Shown here in pieces: positions 1 through 11,700 of a DNA stretch of 64,000 bases (the first letter of the stretch is position 1; every line of letters starts with the position of its first letter). The DNA comes from Xestospongia bergquistia (Eukaryota; Porifera; Demospongiae; Haplosclerida; Petrosiidae): positions 12,540,501 through 12,604,500 of the forward strand of contig OZ014411.1 in NCBI GenBank assembly GCA_963965975.1, written 5' to 3'. Made by a program: the position numbers and the translations under genes. A model generated the notes under the pieces. The model searched no databases, was not told where the DNA came from, and saw only the letters and a list, made by a program, of their open reading frames with translations.

Positions 1-18
1 TATAATTTTATATTATAG

Positions 19-3000
19 ATTTCTGTAATCTTACATGTGGTTTTGGTGAAACAGTTAACTCTGCATGTAGTGAATGTATTAATATTAGTATTTGCCTTCA
101 AGATAATCCTTGTGAAAATGGAGGAAAATGTGTTAAGGGATCCACTAATTATCAGTATACATGTAATTGCAGTGGTACAGGATATACTGGACAGAACTGT
201 ACTAAAGGTAAGCATGAAGCATAAATCATTCAGTAGGAAATTAATTAGATCTACTCACTTAATTACATTAATGATAAAATATGTGAGGAAGGACTCAAAC
301 AATGACTAACACACCAGAGTGAGTGTATTTTTATTATTATCTATTGCTATGCCTGAAGATGGCCCCTATTGGCCAAAACATTGTATAATAAATAGAGTTC
401 TTGTGAATTACTATCCAGTAACTGGCTGAGTTAGTCTCTTATACGTACACTAATTTTAGATAGCTTTGTAATCAATGATACTTGGAACTGGAATTTTTAT
501 AAACCTTAAAAGGTAAACCTATTGTAAAATGCCATAAAATTGGTTAGTGTCATCAAATAACTATTTAATTACTATGGCATTTACAATTGACACTGTAAAC
601 GTCAGTGCCAGGCCACTATATCTGATACTATTTCAACTGTACTAACTTGGTAATTCAGTTGAAATAGTATGCGTGTCTTTCTAATTGTTTCTATATTGAG
701 CAATAACTTACAAACATTTTCTTTTTTGTTTTTGTTTTTTGGCTTTATACTATAGTTAACCTTTCTGTGCGTGGGCGCATAGCGAGGGTTTGTTAGTGTA
801 TGTGTCTGTTACCCGGGCAAATGGCTTTGAGCTGCTTTAACTTGGGAAACACAGCACTGGTAGCCACCAAACTATAGTGGACTGTAGCAAAACTTCTGTA
901 CTTCTTAAGAATACTGCCAAAAGGAGCGTCAAACGAACAAAAAGCTTTAAAAGTCTAAAAAGCTTTTGAAAAAAGCACAGCTTTCAGTGAAGACTCGAGA
1001 ATTCAATAAAAACCTCCTGCATACAACTTATGACATTTTCCAACTTTTTAAAGTGAGAATTTTGGCCAAAATACTTCTTTGGAAAGTTATGACAGTTTTA
1101 CTAACTTTTGGCAGTTATTTTTGTCGATACATTGAGCGCGAACTAAAAATACTAGCACCATAGCTGTCATTGGAGAATCACTAACTTTTACTAAGAAGTT
1201 GGAAAGTATTGGACCTTTTGTCAATTAGAGTGCAAAGTACCCAGTAGACGCACTAAAAGGCAAAGCTTTACCCCTTTTGATTGAAGAGAAATGCTGAGTT
1301 ATTTAATAATCATCTTGCACATCACGTGAGATTACGTCATTTGACTATATAGACTTTAGTGCATTTCATTAGAATAGTTTTGTCTTTTGTGAAAATTCAG
1401 TATTGGGCTTGCACGACATTGACGAAACTGTGGTAACGAAAGATTTCGTGTGAAATGATAAATGATTCTTTTAATTGAATAGGTATCCACAGATGTAATG
1501 AGATATTAAGCACATGAAGCATAATTAATTGTAGGTTCTGGAAAGTATGAAATACTCCAGTAATTTAGGCCAAATCAACGTAAAAGATAAGCAAACGAAA
1601 TTATAACTAAGATATAAAATATTTTAGAAAAATAAAGTTAGAAAATTAATATGTAACTTTAAGATATAGTAACATACTTTAAAAAGTGACTTTACATAAA
1701 TTTATTATACTTCATTAGATATCAATGAATGTAGCAATGCAGAAGACAATAACTGTCATGAAAATGCTATCTGTACAAACACTAATGGTAGCTTTATCTG
1801 TCAATGTCAAGATGGATATACAGGAAATGGAAGAATATGTAGTTGTAAGTGATATACATATATATTGCATGGTACAATTCTACATGTAATTAGTACTTTT
1901 TTACTATTCTTAATTCACAAATTCAGTTATTTTGTGACTTAAAATACGTTTTTGTTATAGATATAGATAAGTGCGTAACTGAAGATATTCAATGTTATTC
2001 TGATACTGTTTGTGTCAGTAAAAACTCAAATTATAGTTGTGAGGGTAAGGCATTTTGTGGTAATACATAAATGGCTATGCAATAATAATACAGGTCCAAC
2101 CCTTTATTTACCTTTTTTGGAGTTTGGTTCATCTAATAGTTATAGAGTGGATGATAGCTTTCAGTCTATCTTACTCCCATCACCACTACAATTTGGAAAC
2201 ATGACCTATACAACATTATATGTAAGCATTATGTAGACATTATATTATCTTAATAATTTCTAGGTTAATAAAAATGGGCTAATCAGTTTTGAACAAAACT
2301 ATACCTATCATATGCCGCAAACATTCCCAATATCTGCTAAAGTAATTGCTCCATATTGGAACATGAACACTGGAGGTGAACTTAACTACACTATTATCAA
2401 TGCTGGTACTAGTGAACTGAATGAAACTATTAGCCTAGTCAATAACTACTTAGCTTTTAACTTCAGTATCAGCTTTAATGCTGACTGGATACTAGTGGCT
2501 CAATGGATGGATACAAACACTAACATTAAAGTATGTGTCATTGATACATTATAATTAATGATCACTGCTTTATGGCTAAACAGCCTAATAGCAGTTCCTT
2601 TCAAGCTGTATTGGCATCTCAAGGAAAGAAAACATATGCAATCTTCACATACAAATGTGGTCTACTCGATTGGAACAGAACCAATGTTATTATAGGGTTT
2701 AGTGCTAGTAACACTCTTTTTGCAAACTTTCCATTGTCAAGACAGCTTCAACCAAGTATTGACTGTTTCAGTTCACCAACTTCAAATTGGAGCAATATTG
2801 CTTATGAAATAGGTAGTTGTATGTATGAATTTTTAGTTGATTTCCTCTCTATACAGGATGTCGCTACATCACTAGTGATTGTGGACCTGGGGAAGAGCTA
2901 AATTCTGAATGTACTCATTGCGTCCTAGCTAATATCTGTTTAAGAGATCGTCCTTGTAGGAATGGTGGAAAATGTATTAAAAGATATGCACCTGATAAGT

Positions 3001-4021
3001 ACACTTGTGATTGTAGTAACACTGGATATACTGGGAAAACATGTGATTTTCTAAGTCATGGAGTGTTTCCTACTATGACAAATTACAACACAATATTGCA
3101 ACAACGTCAACCATCACTATATGAACAGTACTGCTGTAACATCTATAATATTGGAAAAACATTCTCAATAATACAGAATGAAAGAAAGCAAATTATCATT
3201 TGTTCATCAAAACTTCCTCTTGCTTGTCAAAGTAAGTTTACAGTTTTGTGCATTTTTAAACCAAATTTTTCAATAGAATACAGAAATTATAATTGTAAGA
3301 CTTGGTATGAGGCAGGTTATAATACCAGTGGTATATATCTTATCAATCCTGATGGAGGGACTCCATTTGAGGTACTTATTTAGATAGATGCATTGATAAA
3401 TAGATGGACAGATGGATGGATGGGTGGATGGATGGACGACAAGGTTAATTTGTAAACATTGGTTATATATAGGCCTATTGTGACATGGAGACTGATGGTG
3501 GTGGTTGGACTGTCATTCAACAAAGAATGAATGGCTCTGTTGACTTCTACCGCAACTGGACTGATTACAAGGAAGGTTTTGGTAGCCTTACTGGAGAATT
3601 TTGGTTAGGATTGAATAAAATATATCGACTTACTCACAATAGAACAAACAGTTTACAAGTCAATCTAGAAGACTTTCAAAACAACAAAACCTACGCTCTG
3701 TACTCTGGCTTCAATATTGGAGACAGTTCTACAAAGTATACACTTACTTTAGGTAAATATAATGGGACAGCTGGTGATAGCTTAATGATTCATAATGGAT
3801 GTAAATTTACCACTAAAGATAGTGACAATGATAGAGCTGGATCTGGCAATTGTGCAATAACATTCAGAGGAGGATGGTGGTATAATGCATGTTATGACTC
3901 AAATCTAAATGGACTATATATAGAAAGGGTTAGTAAAAATCATAAAGGAATTATTTGGAAACACTGGAGAGGGTCTGCCTATTCTCTAAAATTCTCTGTG
4001 ATGAAGGTTCGCCACTTTTAA
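19..4021 (+). CDS. Secreted EGF-NIDO-EGF-fibrinogen-domain protein (copy A, 5' end outside window)
   Basis: Exons read from splice sites and frame: 19-207, 1719-1844, 1961-2044, 2094-2221, 2264-2530, 2584-2812, 2857-3231, 3277-3371, 3473-4021 (stop). All junction phases agree; the first three exons are phase 1-1, typical of EGF modules. Domains in order: EGF with a Cys-rich lead (19-207), calcium-binding-type EGF starting DINEC, a short EGF-like exon, a NIDO domain over three exons (VNKNGLISF, then the FQAVLASQGKKTYAIF core), a second EGF closely like the first (2857-3231), and a complete fibrinogen C-terminal domain with DSDND, the NCA and WWYNACYDSNLNG motifs and the end WRGSAYSLKFSVMKVRHF. 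Known for the families: extracellular adhesion or lectin-like recognition. Introns inside the NIDO-fibrinogen part are 42-101 bp; intron 1 (1.5 kb) holds a repeat. The signal peptide must lie upstream of the window. That exon 19-207 belongs to this gene is inferred from phase and module similarity. Confidence 0.88.
625..670. repeat. Hairpin in intron 1
   Basis: Perfect 15-base inverted repeat, ATACTATTTCAACTG at 625-639 and its complement at 656-670. A near-identical hairpin occurs at 48074-48122, so it belongs to a dispersed repeat. The rest of intron 1 up to 1718 holds only the repeats listed separately. Confidence 0.75.
754..1165 (+). repeat. Interspersed repeat R1, ~410 bp, independent copy
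   Basis: Matches the reverse complement of 6122-6536 and 17986-18400 over its whole length. One end is GGTTAACC next to a hairpin (CCTCGCTATGCG ... CGCACAGCGAGG in the other copies, somewhat eroded here); the other end reads TACTAGCACCATAGCT. No terminal inverted repeats seen, so the class is unassigned. Short open frames inside it are not conserved between copies and are not called as genes. Confidence 0.75.
3380..3440. repeat. GGAT-type microsatellite in last intron
   Basis: Runs of GATA/GGAT units lie in the 101-bp intron 3372-3472; the same tract is present in copy B at about 15297-15357. Confidence 0.8.
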
Positions 4022-5869
4022 GTCGATGTTAACTCACCTTGTACCTATGTGATACATGAATTTATTATAATTTTATCTTGTTATAATTATTATTGCTTAA
4101 ATCAGATGTCTACTAAGTAGTCTAGTGGTAGCACTAACTATATATGTAGGGATGATTCTCTTTCTTTCTTTAAATTTCTTTAATTTCATGGTATGATCAT
4201 GATAACTATAGAAGTAGAAGGCATTTAAAGATTATATCAACGGGGATAGGTATGCTTTATATAAGGTATCCGCTTTTAAAATCTTACTTTGAGCACTTTT
4301 AACAATGAACTACTGTAAACACTTATTTCTTGTTAGTTTACACAGAACTTGAAGCAGCCTCTTTCACAGCCCGGAGAAGGTCATCCAAATTGTAAACCCC
4401 TTTTTAAAATTTTGATGGAAGCTTGTAGGGCTGGGCTACAGGGCCATGCAGTATCTCCTTGTCACTGACCTTTGTTCCTGTTTCTTAAGGAGATCAAATT
4501 TGTGTTGTCTTCTAACAAACAAGAAATACTTATGTTTACAGTACATTGCCAGTTCAATTAGCTATTTCTACTAGGTTTATTACTAGCATGATGTCATAAA
4601 TTGTATGCATATATACATTATTAGGTATTATAAATTATAGCAATGCTCTGTTGTATAGTATATTCTGAGTACACTCATCTGACCTATAATTCTAAAAAAA
4701 GGAGATATTAATTGCGAACATACTTTAGCTTTATATATAAAATAAAACATAAACAAATAAATAGAAACTTCTATAGAAATTCATTAATGTGGGGATGACA
4801 TATCAGACTAGCTTAAAATAGGAATGGAAGTATGGACATTCCTACTTAGTAGCCATACAAAAAAAACTAAGCACAAATTAATGTTATGTTTTTTATATCA
4901 GCTTTTATCAGTTCTTTTGTTACTGTTTGCCTAAATATTCTGCTACAACTATTGCAACAAACAAAATTTGTCCTTGATATTATGACTACTGTGTAATATT
5001 TCCATACAGTCGTTTTTACTTCAATCTTATTGAGACGTTAACTGCATTCCTACATTTAATTATTTTTTTAGTAATTTTATTTATGTATAATTTTAATTGT
5101 TCTGAGAAACTAAGTGACCCCAATACCACTAGTGGTATTGTGGTCACTTGTTCTAATATAAGCAAATCAGACAGTTGCTACATTGATAAACATACAAGAT
5201 ATGAATACAGTTTTTGCACAGGAACTGAAATCTTTATCTACAAACAACAAAGATCATGATGGTGCTTTAATCTTGCTACACTTCCTGGAATTGGAATGAT
5301 TTAAATGGTTTGCTGGAGTCCTCTTTTTTCTTTGACTTTTTATTGGTTCAATATACATGTTAACATACGTGGAATATTAACATACAGTATACGCTGCAGT
5401 TCATAATTTCTTTAGTCACTATATGTTTGTTGCAATATTACATCTGTACAAAAGAAAGCTATATAGAAAAAGTGGAGGGTAATAATGATTGTGTATACAA
5501 TACAAACATTATTGATCATAATATCATTGAAGCATCATCTTTTTTCTTCTTGGATTAATGACTTACTCATAGCCTTCAGTATATGTATCAGTACTTTCTA
5601 TGGTAACATTGATATCTGCTGTCTACTGTCTATGTATAATGCAAAAAAATACTTTGGAATCCACTAATTTGAATTATAGGTGCTTGTAGTGGACTGTTTC
5701 TTGAATAGTATGAGGACATTTTAAATGATGTTTGCACCTAGAGGAGTATTATAGGAGTTCAAAAAGAACAAGGTTGAAATACAAAAGGGACCAACGTAGT
5801 CCAAAGAGAGCATTATCAAAGTACAAATCGGATTAATTTACCCCATATACTGTGTATATCAAACAAGGT
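4022..5869. other. Spacer with no supported gene
   Basis: Repeated almost unchanged at 15876-17727. A 38-bp near-palindrome at 5112-5149 (AAGTGACC ... GGTCACTT) has one mismatch here and is perfect in unit B. A short open frame at 16883-17107 in unit B begins with a signal-peptide-like stretch, but the matching ATG is ACG in unit A, so it is not called. I see no coding evidence in the rest. Confidence 0.6.
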
Positions 5870-6121
5870 CAGTATGCTAGTAATAATCATATTACTATAG
5901 AGAAATGTAGTTTTAATAATAACAGAGCTGTGTACAGTGGTGGCCTTTATCTAGACATCTAAGATAGCAGCTATAATAACTGTGTTGTAGTAACAGATCT
6001 TCAGTACCAATACAACTAAGCAGTCAGGAGGAAGTATTTCTTGTTACCAAATTATGGATATGTTCAGGCAACACTTTCTGTTGTAGAATGCTAGTTTCAT
6101 TGACAACCATGAACTAAATGG
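5870..6121 (+). pseudogene. Relic of a beta-helix membrane-protein gene
   Basis: The plus strand reads QYASNNHITIEKCSFNNN then AVYSGGLYLDI, which parallels NNYILLQDCSFLDNTAVYGGGLYVEM of the intact neighbour genes; stops and frame changes follow, to the point where repeat R1 begins at 6122. Only the middle of the beta-helix domain is left. The same relic is at 17728-17985 and, inverted, inside 21230-21560. Confidence 0.75.
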
Positions 6122-6536
6122 AGCTATGGTGCTAGTATTTTTAGTTCGCGCTCATGCAATGTATTGACAAGGATAACTGCCAAAAGTTAGTAAAACTGTC
6201 ATAACTTTCCAAAGAAGTATTTTGGCAAAAAGTATCACTTTAAAAAATTAGAAAATGTCATAAGCTGTATGCAGAAGTTTTTATTGAATTTTCGAGTCTT
6301 CACTGAAAGCTGTGCTTTTTTGAAAGGTTTTTCAGACTTTTAAAGCTTTTTATTCGTTTGACGCTCCTTTTGGCAGTATTTTTAAGAAGTACAGAAGTTT
6401 TGCTACCCTCTACTATAGTTTGGTGGCTACCAGTGCTGTGTTTGCCGAGTTAAAGCAGTTCAAAGCCATCTGCCAGGGTAACAGACACACACTGACAGAC
6501 TCCTCGCTATGCGCCCACGCACAGCGAGGGTTAACC
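6122..6536 (-). repeat. Interspersed repeat R1 (inverted copy)
   Basis: Reverse complement of 754-1165. It follows directly on the beta-helix relic and ends in a strong hairpin at 6502-6529 (12-bp arms with one mismatch) next to GGTTAACC. Confidence 0.75.
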
Positions 6537-8211
6537 ATTATAAACATATGTTCAATTGTGTATTGGAATGCACATACTGAGAAAACACTGTATGATATCT
6601 AAGCTGTCTAAACACATCAGACTCTACTTGGCGACACAGATTAATAAAACAAGTGAGAAACTCCTTTTAAAGAATTTTTTATGTACTTGCAAATGTAATG
6701 TTGTCAATTAAATAAAAGCAGATTACCAGACACATTATAACAACACTTTGACAACAATAAATATTATATCCTTACACATCATTCAGACTAAAAGATTCTT
6801 TAGTGGCTAAGTATGTAGTATGATGCTACATAATTTCTCTCCTTTTAAACAATCCTTTTATTAGGCATTACTTTAGATAGAAATAATATGTGACATTGAT
6901 GTTCTGATCTGTAATATTAATCTAGTGTTTTTACTAATAGGTTTCATTAGACAATCTATGTAGTCCCTACATATAAGCACTACACTATACCATCATATAC
7001 TACCAAGTGTGTTGATGAAATTATTGGTTACAGGTAATATTTCACGTGAATTTTTGACTAGCATGTACATCTGAAGATGAACAGGAAATATTAATAGACT
7101 AAATCAAATAAATTCATTTGTTGATGTGTCAGGTGACATTCACTTGTTTAACATTGGTTCTTATTTTTAAGTGATCTTGCAATCCAAGCAGAAGGTCTAA
7201 ACATAATATAATTAATGATGATTAATAATAATAACATAGTTAGCTACAAATATTACTTAGGGATTATAAACTACCACTACTGCTACATTTTATCAGATTG
7301 ACACTGAACCATCTCTACAACTGCATGAAAAATCTTTTGAAAAATATGTTATGTTTGTTTATGTGTAAAAGTACATGTGTACATGAGAGATACTTTTAAT
7401 TTGCTTGCTATTTCGGAAGTTTATAGTGTTGCAGTGTGGTCTCTTTCCCAGATTTACCAAACTGGAAAATTAGGTCTGAAATAAGACTAATTGCAACAGA
7501 TTTTAGTAGAAATAAGAGCCATGTAAGAGTTAAATATAGCCTACTCATATAATTAATTAATACAAGTAGGCGGTGAAGACAAGGATTAATTAGAGGGCTT
7601 CACAGAATAGGCAAGCTCACCACCACAAAAAGGTACGTAGTACGTTATTCTATTGAAGTAAGTTTGACAATTTGATAAAATTCATGTTAATTTTTGGATG
7701 GTCAACAGAATCAGTAAAATAATAACGACATGACTATCTATATATATGCTTTAAACTGTTTTTATGAACCTCAGTGTTAATACAGAAGGTTGAATGTGAT
7801 GAGGTAATTGTACAGCAAACAAAGTCGCGCGCACACAGAATCTGCTTCAAAATAAATCATATTATTGTTTCATAGGTAATGATAGCTTCTAAACCATTGT
7901 GTTCTATTAAACAAATACATTATGCAAATTTAAGTAAATATTAACTGTTATATATATATGTTTCAGGTATATATATATATATATGGTCTATAGTTTAGAA
8001 TAACAATATGGCCTTGCCAACTTTCAATGAACTACTTGTGGTTGTAATAGACAGAAAGTTAATTAGCTGAGTGAAATTTTAAACTGTTTGACAGCACCTT
8101 TTTATTTTTTATGAATTGAGCAACTCATGAGATATTGTAATGTAATTCATTACTTTTAGTACTAAGTGTGACTTAGTTTCGCAATATATTAACTCTACAT
8201 TACAAGCATGT
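6537..8211. other. Upstream region of beta-helix gene A, no gene seen
   Basis: AT-rich sequence shared with 18401-19750 and, from about 7420, with 21785-22560. About 330 bp (7215-7545) present here is absent from the first unit-B copy. A short (AT)n run lies at 7948-7984. Promoter elements cannot be assigned, but conservation from 7420 to the gene in all three copies marks the likely promoter side. Confidence 0.5.
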
Positions 8212-8701
8212 TATCATTATAGAAGATAATAGTGATGTTATTACCTTACACAATCATTGAATTCTATTTGAATTCATGTGACTGTCATAAGAATAACATA
8301 ACAATAGCTTGTAATGTTGCAAGACATGACTATTGTAGTATAATTGTAGACTAATGCATTGGCTCTTTTGAAATACACAAGTACTGTTTCTTATACTATT
8401 GAGTAATAAAGCTAGCCACAGAAATATTTTTTATGACTGCCTTCAATATTGTTATATGATTCATTGCTTAGGAAGCAATAGTGTTGTTGTTACCTTACAT
8501 AATCATTAAATTCTATTCAAATTCATGTAACAATCACAGGAATAAAATAACAGTAGCTTGTAATGTTGTGAGACATGACTATTATAGTATGTAAAATAGC
8601 AGACTATTGCATTAGTGTGTGAAGTTAACTTACCTTTTGCTCTTCTTAAATACACAGGTACCATTTCTTATACTGTTGAGTACTTAAAGCTAGCCACAGA
8701 A
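8212..8701. repeat. ~240-bp tandem duplication in front of beta-helix gene A
   Basis: 8212-8424 and 8460-8701 are diverged tandem copies; both end in GCTAGCCACAGAAAT. The second copy leads into the ATG at 8702, the first into ATTTTTTATG. The second copy also has an acceptor-like TACACAG (about 8653-8659), so a short 5' untranslated exon may exist. Unit B has the same end structure at 19985 and 22809. Confidence 0.7.
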
Positions 8702-11700
8702 ATGTACTGTATTGTTCAACTCTACATTTTGACACAGCTGTTATTCTTGTGGGTATGTTCTGCAGACAGTCAGTCTAATACTGTTGTCTATGTAGCTACT
8801 AATGGCACTAATGATGAGAATTGTCTCACAGGAGGTCCATCTAAACCTTGTAAGAACCTCACTTTAGCTATTGAATATATACACACCACATCATCAGTTA
8901 CTCTATATATCAAGTCAGGTCAATATGAACTATTACCATCATCAGGAATGACCTTTAATAATGGAGAGAATATAACTATGGAAAAAGATGGTGAAGGGGT
9001 TGTTGAAATCTCTTGCAAAGGTAGTGGTACTGGTTTGACGTTTATAGACTCCAAAAGTATTACCATTAGAGGTCTAGTGTTTAATGGATGTGGCGCAGAA
9101 CACTATAGCACGAGTCACGATTTCAATAATGAAACTGATGGCATTAATTTTTTAACTTTTAATGCTACCCTCTACTTCCAAGGCTGCACATTGATTACTT
9201 TAGACTCTATTACAATCAAAAATAGTCTTGGAATTGCTGTTCAGATCTATTACACACTCGGTATAAACTACATCATTAACAGTGACTTCATTGACAATCC
9301 TGGGAATCAAGAGATTGAACGAGGTGGTGGGGTTTATATTGAGTTTCCTTACTGTTTTCCTGGTAATAGATTATGCACTAACACAGTGCCGCAGGTGCCT
9401 ATGTCATATGTCACAGATTCACAATATATAATAACCAGTTGCCGCTTTATAAGTAACATAGCTCACAGTACAACATCTTCTATAAGGTTCGTCCTACCTT
9501 ATAAATACTATCATATATCATTTGGTCATGGTGGTGGACTTTCAGTTTTCTTTAAAGGTCATGCTAAAAATAACTATATCTTACTACAGGATTGTAGCTT
9601 TCTTGATAACACAGCAGTTTATGGAGGTGGTCTGTATGTTGAAATGCAAGATCACAGTAATGACAATGCAGTAGTTTTAATGGGTAGTAATGTTTTTACA
9701 TCTAATAAAGCTAAAAAGTCAGGAGGGGGAGCATTCTTAGCTTATCTTTTTACAGAGCAGTTTGGTAATGTTACCAGTGGAACATTAACACTTAATGATG
9801 TGTTTTTTGAGAATAACAAAGCTATTTTTGGTGGTGGGGTATCTTTTTTGTCCACAAGACGGTCACATATTTGTGAGAACAATTTTAATGAAATAATTTT
9901 CACAAACTGTATATGGAGCAACAACATTGCATGGTATGGGTCAGCATTAGACATTTCGTGCTTTCATCCTGTTAGTGAAGGTATCATTCATGAGGTCATA
10001 ATGAAAAACTGTTCCTTTATTGAAAATTCGGTAATATATAACCATTCACCCGGTAAACCACTGGGATCTGGGGCCATGTATGTTGATAAAGTACCAATAA
10101 CTTTTAAAAAGTCTGTAGAATTTATTAACAATTATGATGGAACAGCTTTATTTGCTATGGGATCAAAGTTAGAGTTTTCATCTAACACAAATGTACTATT
10201 TTTAAACAACACAGGACGTAATGGAGGTGCGATAGCTTTATATAGTTCAAGTTATATCAAAGTTCATGGAAAGACATCTTTTGAGTTTATTGAGAATACA
10301 GCTGTCAATCTTGGTGGTGCAATTTATACTGACTACATTGGTTCTCATCTTCAAAAGACATCCTTAAACTGTTTCATCCAATATTTTGACATAACAAAGA
10401 ACCCAAGCAATTGGTCAACACTCTTTCAGTTTACTAACAATACAGCTAACAAGAAGCCTAACTCTATATATGCTACTTCAATAAATGGTTGTCTATTGGG
10501 CAGAGCATATGGTATTCTAAATAAGAACTTGATAAATGAGGTGTTTTGTTGGAATAATGCTACTGATATCTGGATATATAATTCAAGTGTGACATATGAA
10601 GCATGTAGTGACCAAATTCTAACTGACGCTACTTTTCTTAATCGGACCATTCTCCAAAACATTACTGTTGTACCTGGAAGACAACAACAAATGGGGATTG
10701 TTGCAATTGATGAGCAGGGAAAAGATGTGACATCCAACTTAGTATTACATGCCTATGGTTCCCATGGAACAAGTGTGGATGAGCGATACAACTATATCTC
10801 CACTGATGATATTATTCTTTTAAAGACAAGCACTTTGGATAATGTAACAATCACATTTGACACAACCTCTCAAAACACATTGCGAACAAAAATTGCAGTT
10901 CATTTTCAGGACTGTCCTCCTGGCTTAGAACTAATGGAAGGTAAATGTAATTGTAGAGGTGATTTTAATAAGCATCTGTTATGTGACCCTTTTCATCTGA
11001 ATGCTTCTCTTTTACGAGGCTATTGGATTGGTAAATCACCTTACAACAATACCACAACTGTTGTTGCTCACTGTCGAAATTGTGAGTATGGAAAAGAAGG
11101 TGGTCATTTTAGTCTAGGAGATAACCTCCAACTAGTGCAGAAGCAACTCTGTGGTAATAATCGTGATGGAGTTCTTTGTAGTGATTGCACCAATGGGTAT
11201 GCCCCTGCAATTAATTTATATCAAATGAAGTGTGTAAAGTGTACATCTATTGCTCGAGGGATAGTATTGTTTGTACTTTTCGATTTGATACTTCCATTTA
11301 TTTTTATTTTTGCTATATTTTTTTTCGATGTACCTCTGACTTCTGGCTTGTTACACGGTCCCATATTGTTTGGACAAATGATAACAAGTGTTATAACTTT
11401 GGATGGAGATGGTGTCATCTCTTTCAGAAATACTCCTGGCCTTAACAACAAAGCTCCAGACATCATTAAAGCAATGTATTTCTTCATCTACGACGTGTTT
11501 AATTTGAATTTTGGGATGATATGGCAAAATTCGTGCTTGTCTAAAGACATCTATTATGCTACTATCATTGCCATACATTACGTTTCTGCATTCTTACCTA
11601 TGATCTTTGTTATATTTGTAGGTATCATTTACTGTCAAGACAAACAAGATGGATGCCTTCGAAAATGTGCTTCAAAATTTAAAAATGCTCCTAATGCCCT

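Noticed and set aside
37..309. 90-codon plus-strand open frame
   Set aside because: It is an out-of-frame reading of the EGF exon 19-207 running through its splice donor; the EGF frame carries the Cys pattern.
5485..5667. 60-codon hydrophobic ORF, repeated at 17349-17531
   Set aside because: Present in both units only because of the duplication; composition is that of random AT-rich sequence.
8615..8701. Upstream ATG of the beta-helix gene A frame (and 22714 for gene B)
   Set aside because: The extra residues differ between paralogues and would bury the signal peptide 30 residues inside the protein; the ATGs at 8702 and 22810 fit better.
9742..11578. Several minus-strand and alternative-frame ORFs inside beta-helix gene A, with counterparts in gene B
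   Set aside because: They overlap the long coding frame and their conservation follows from the duplication.
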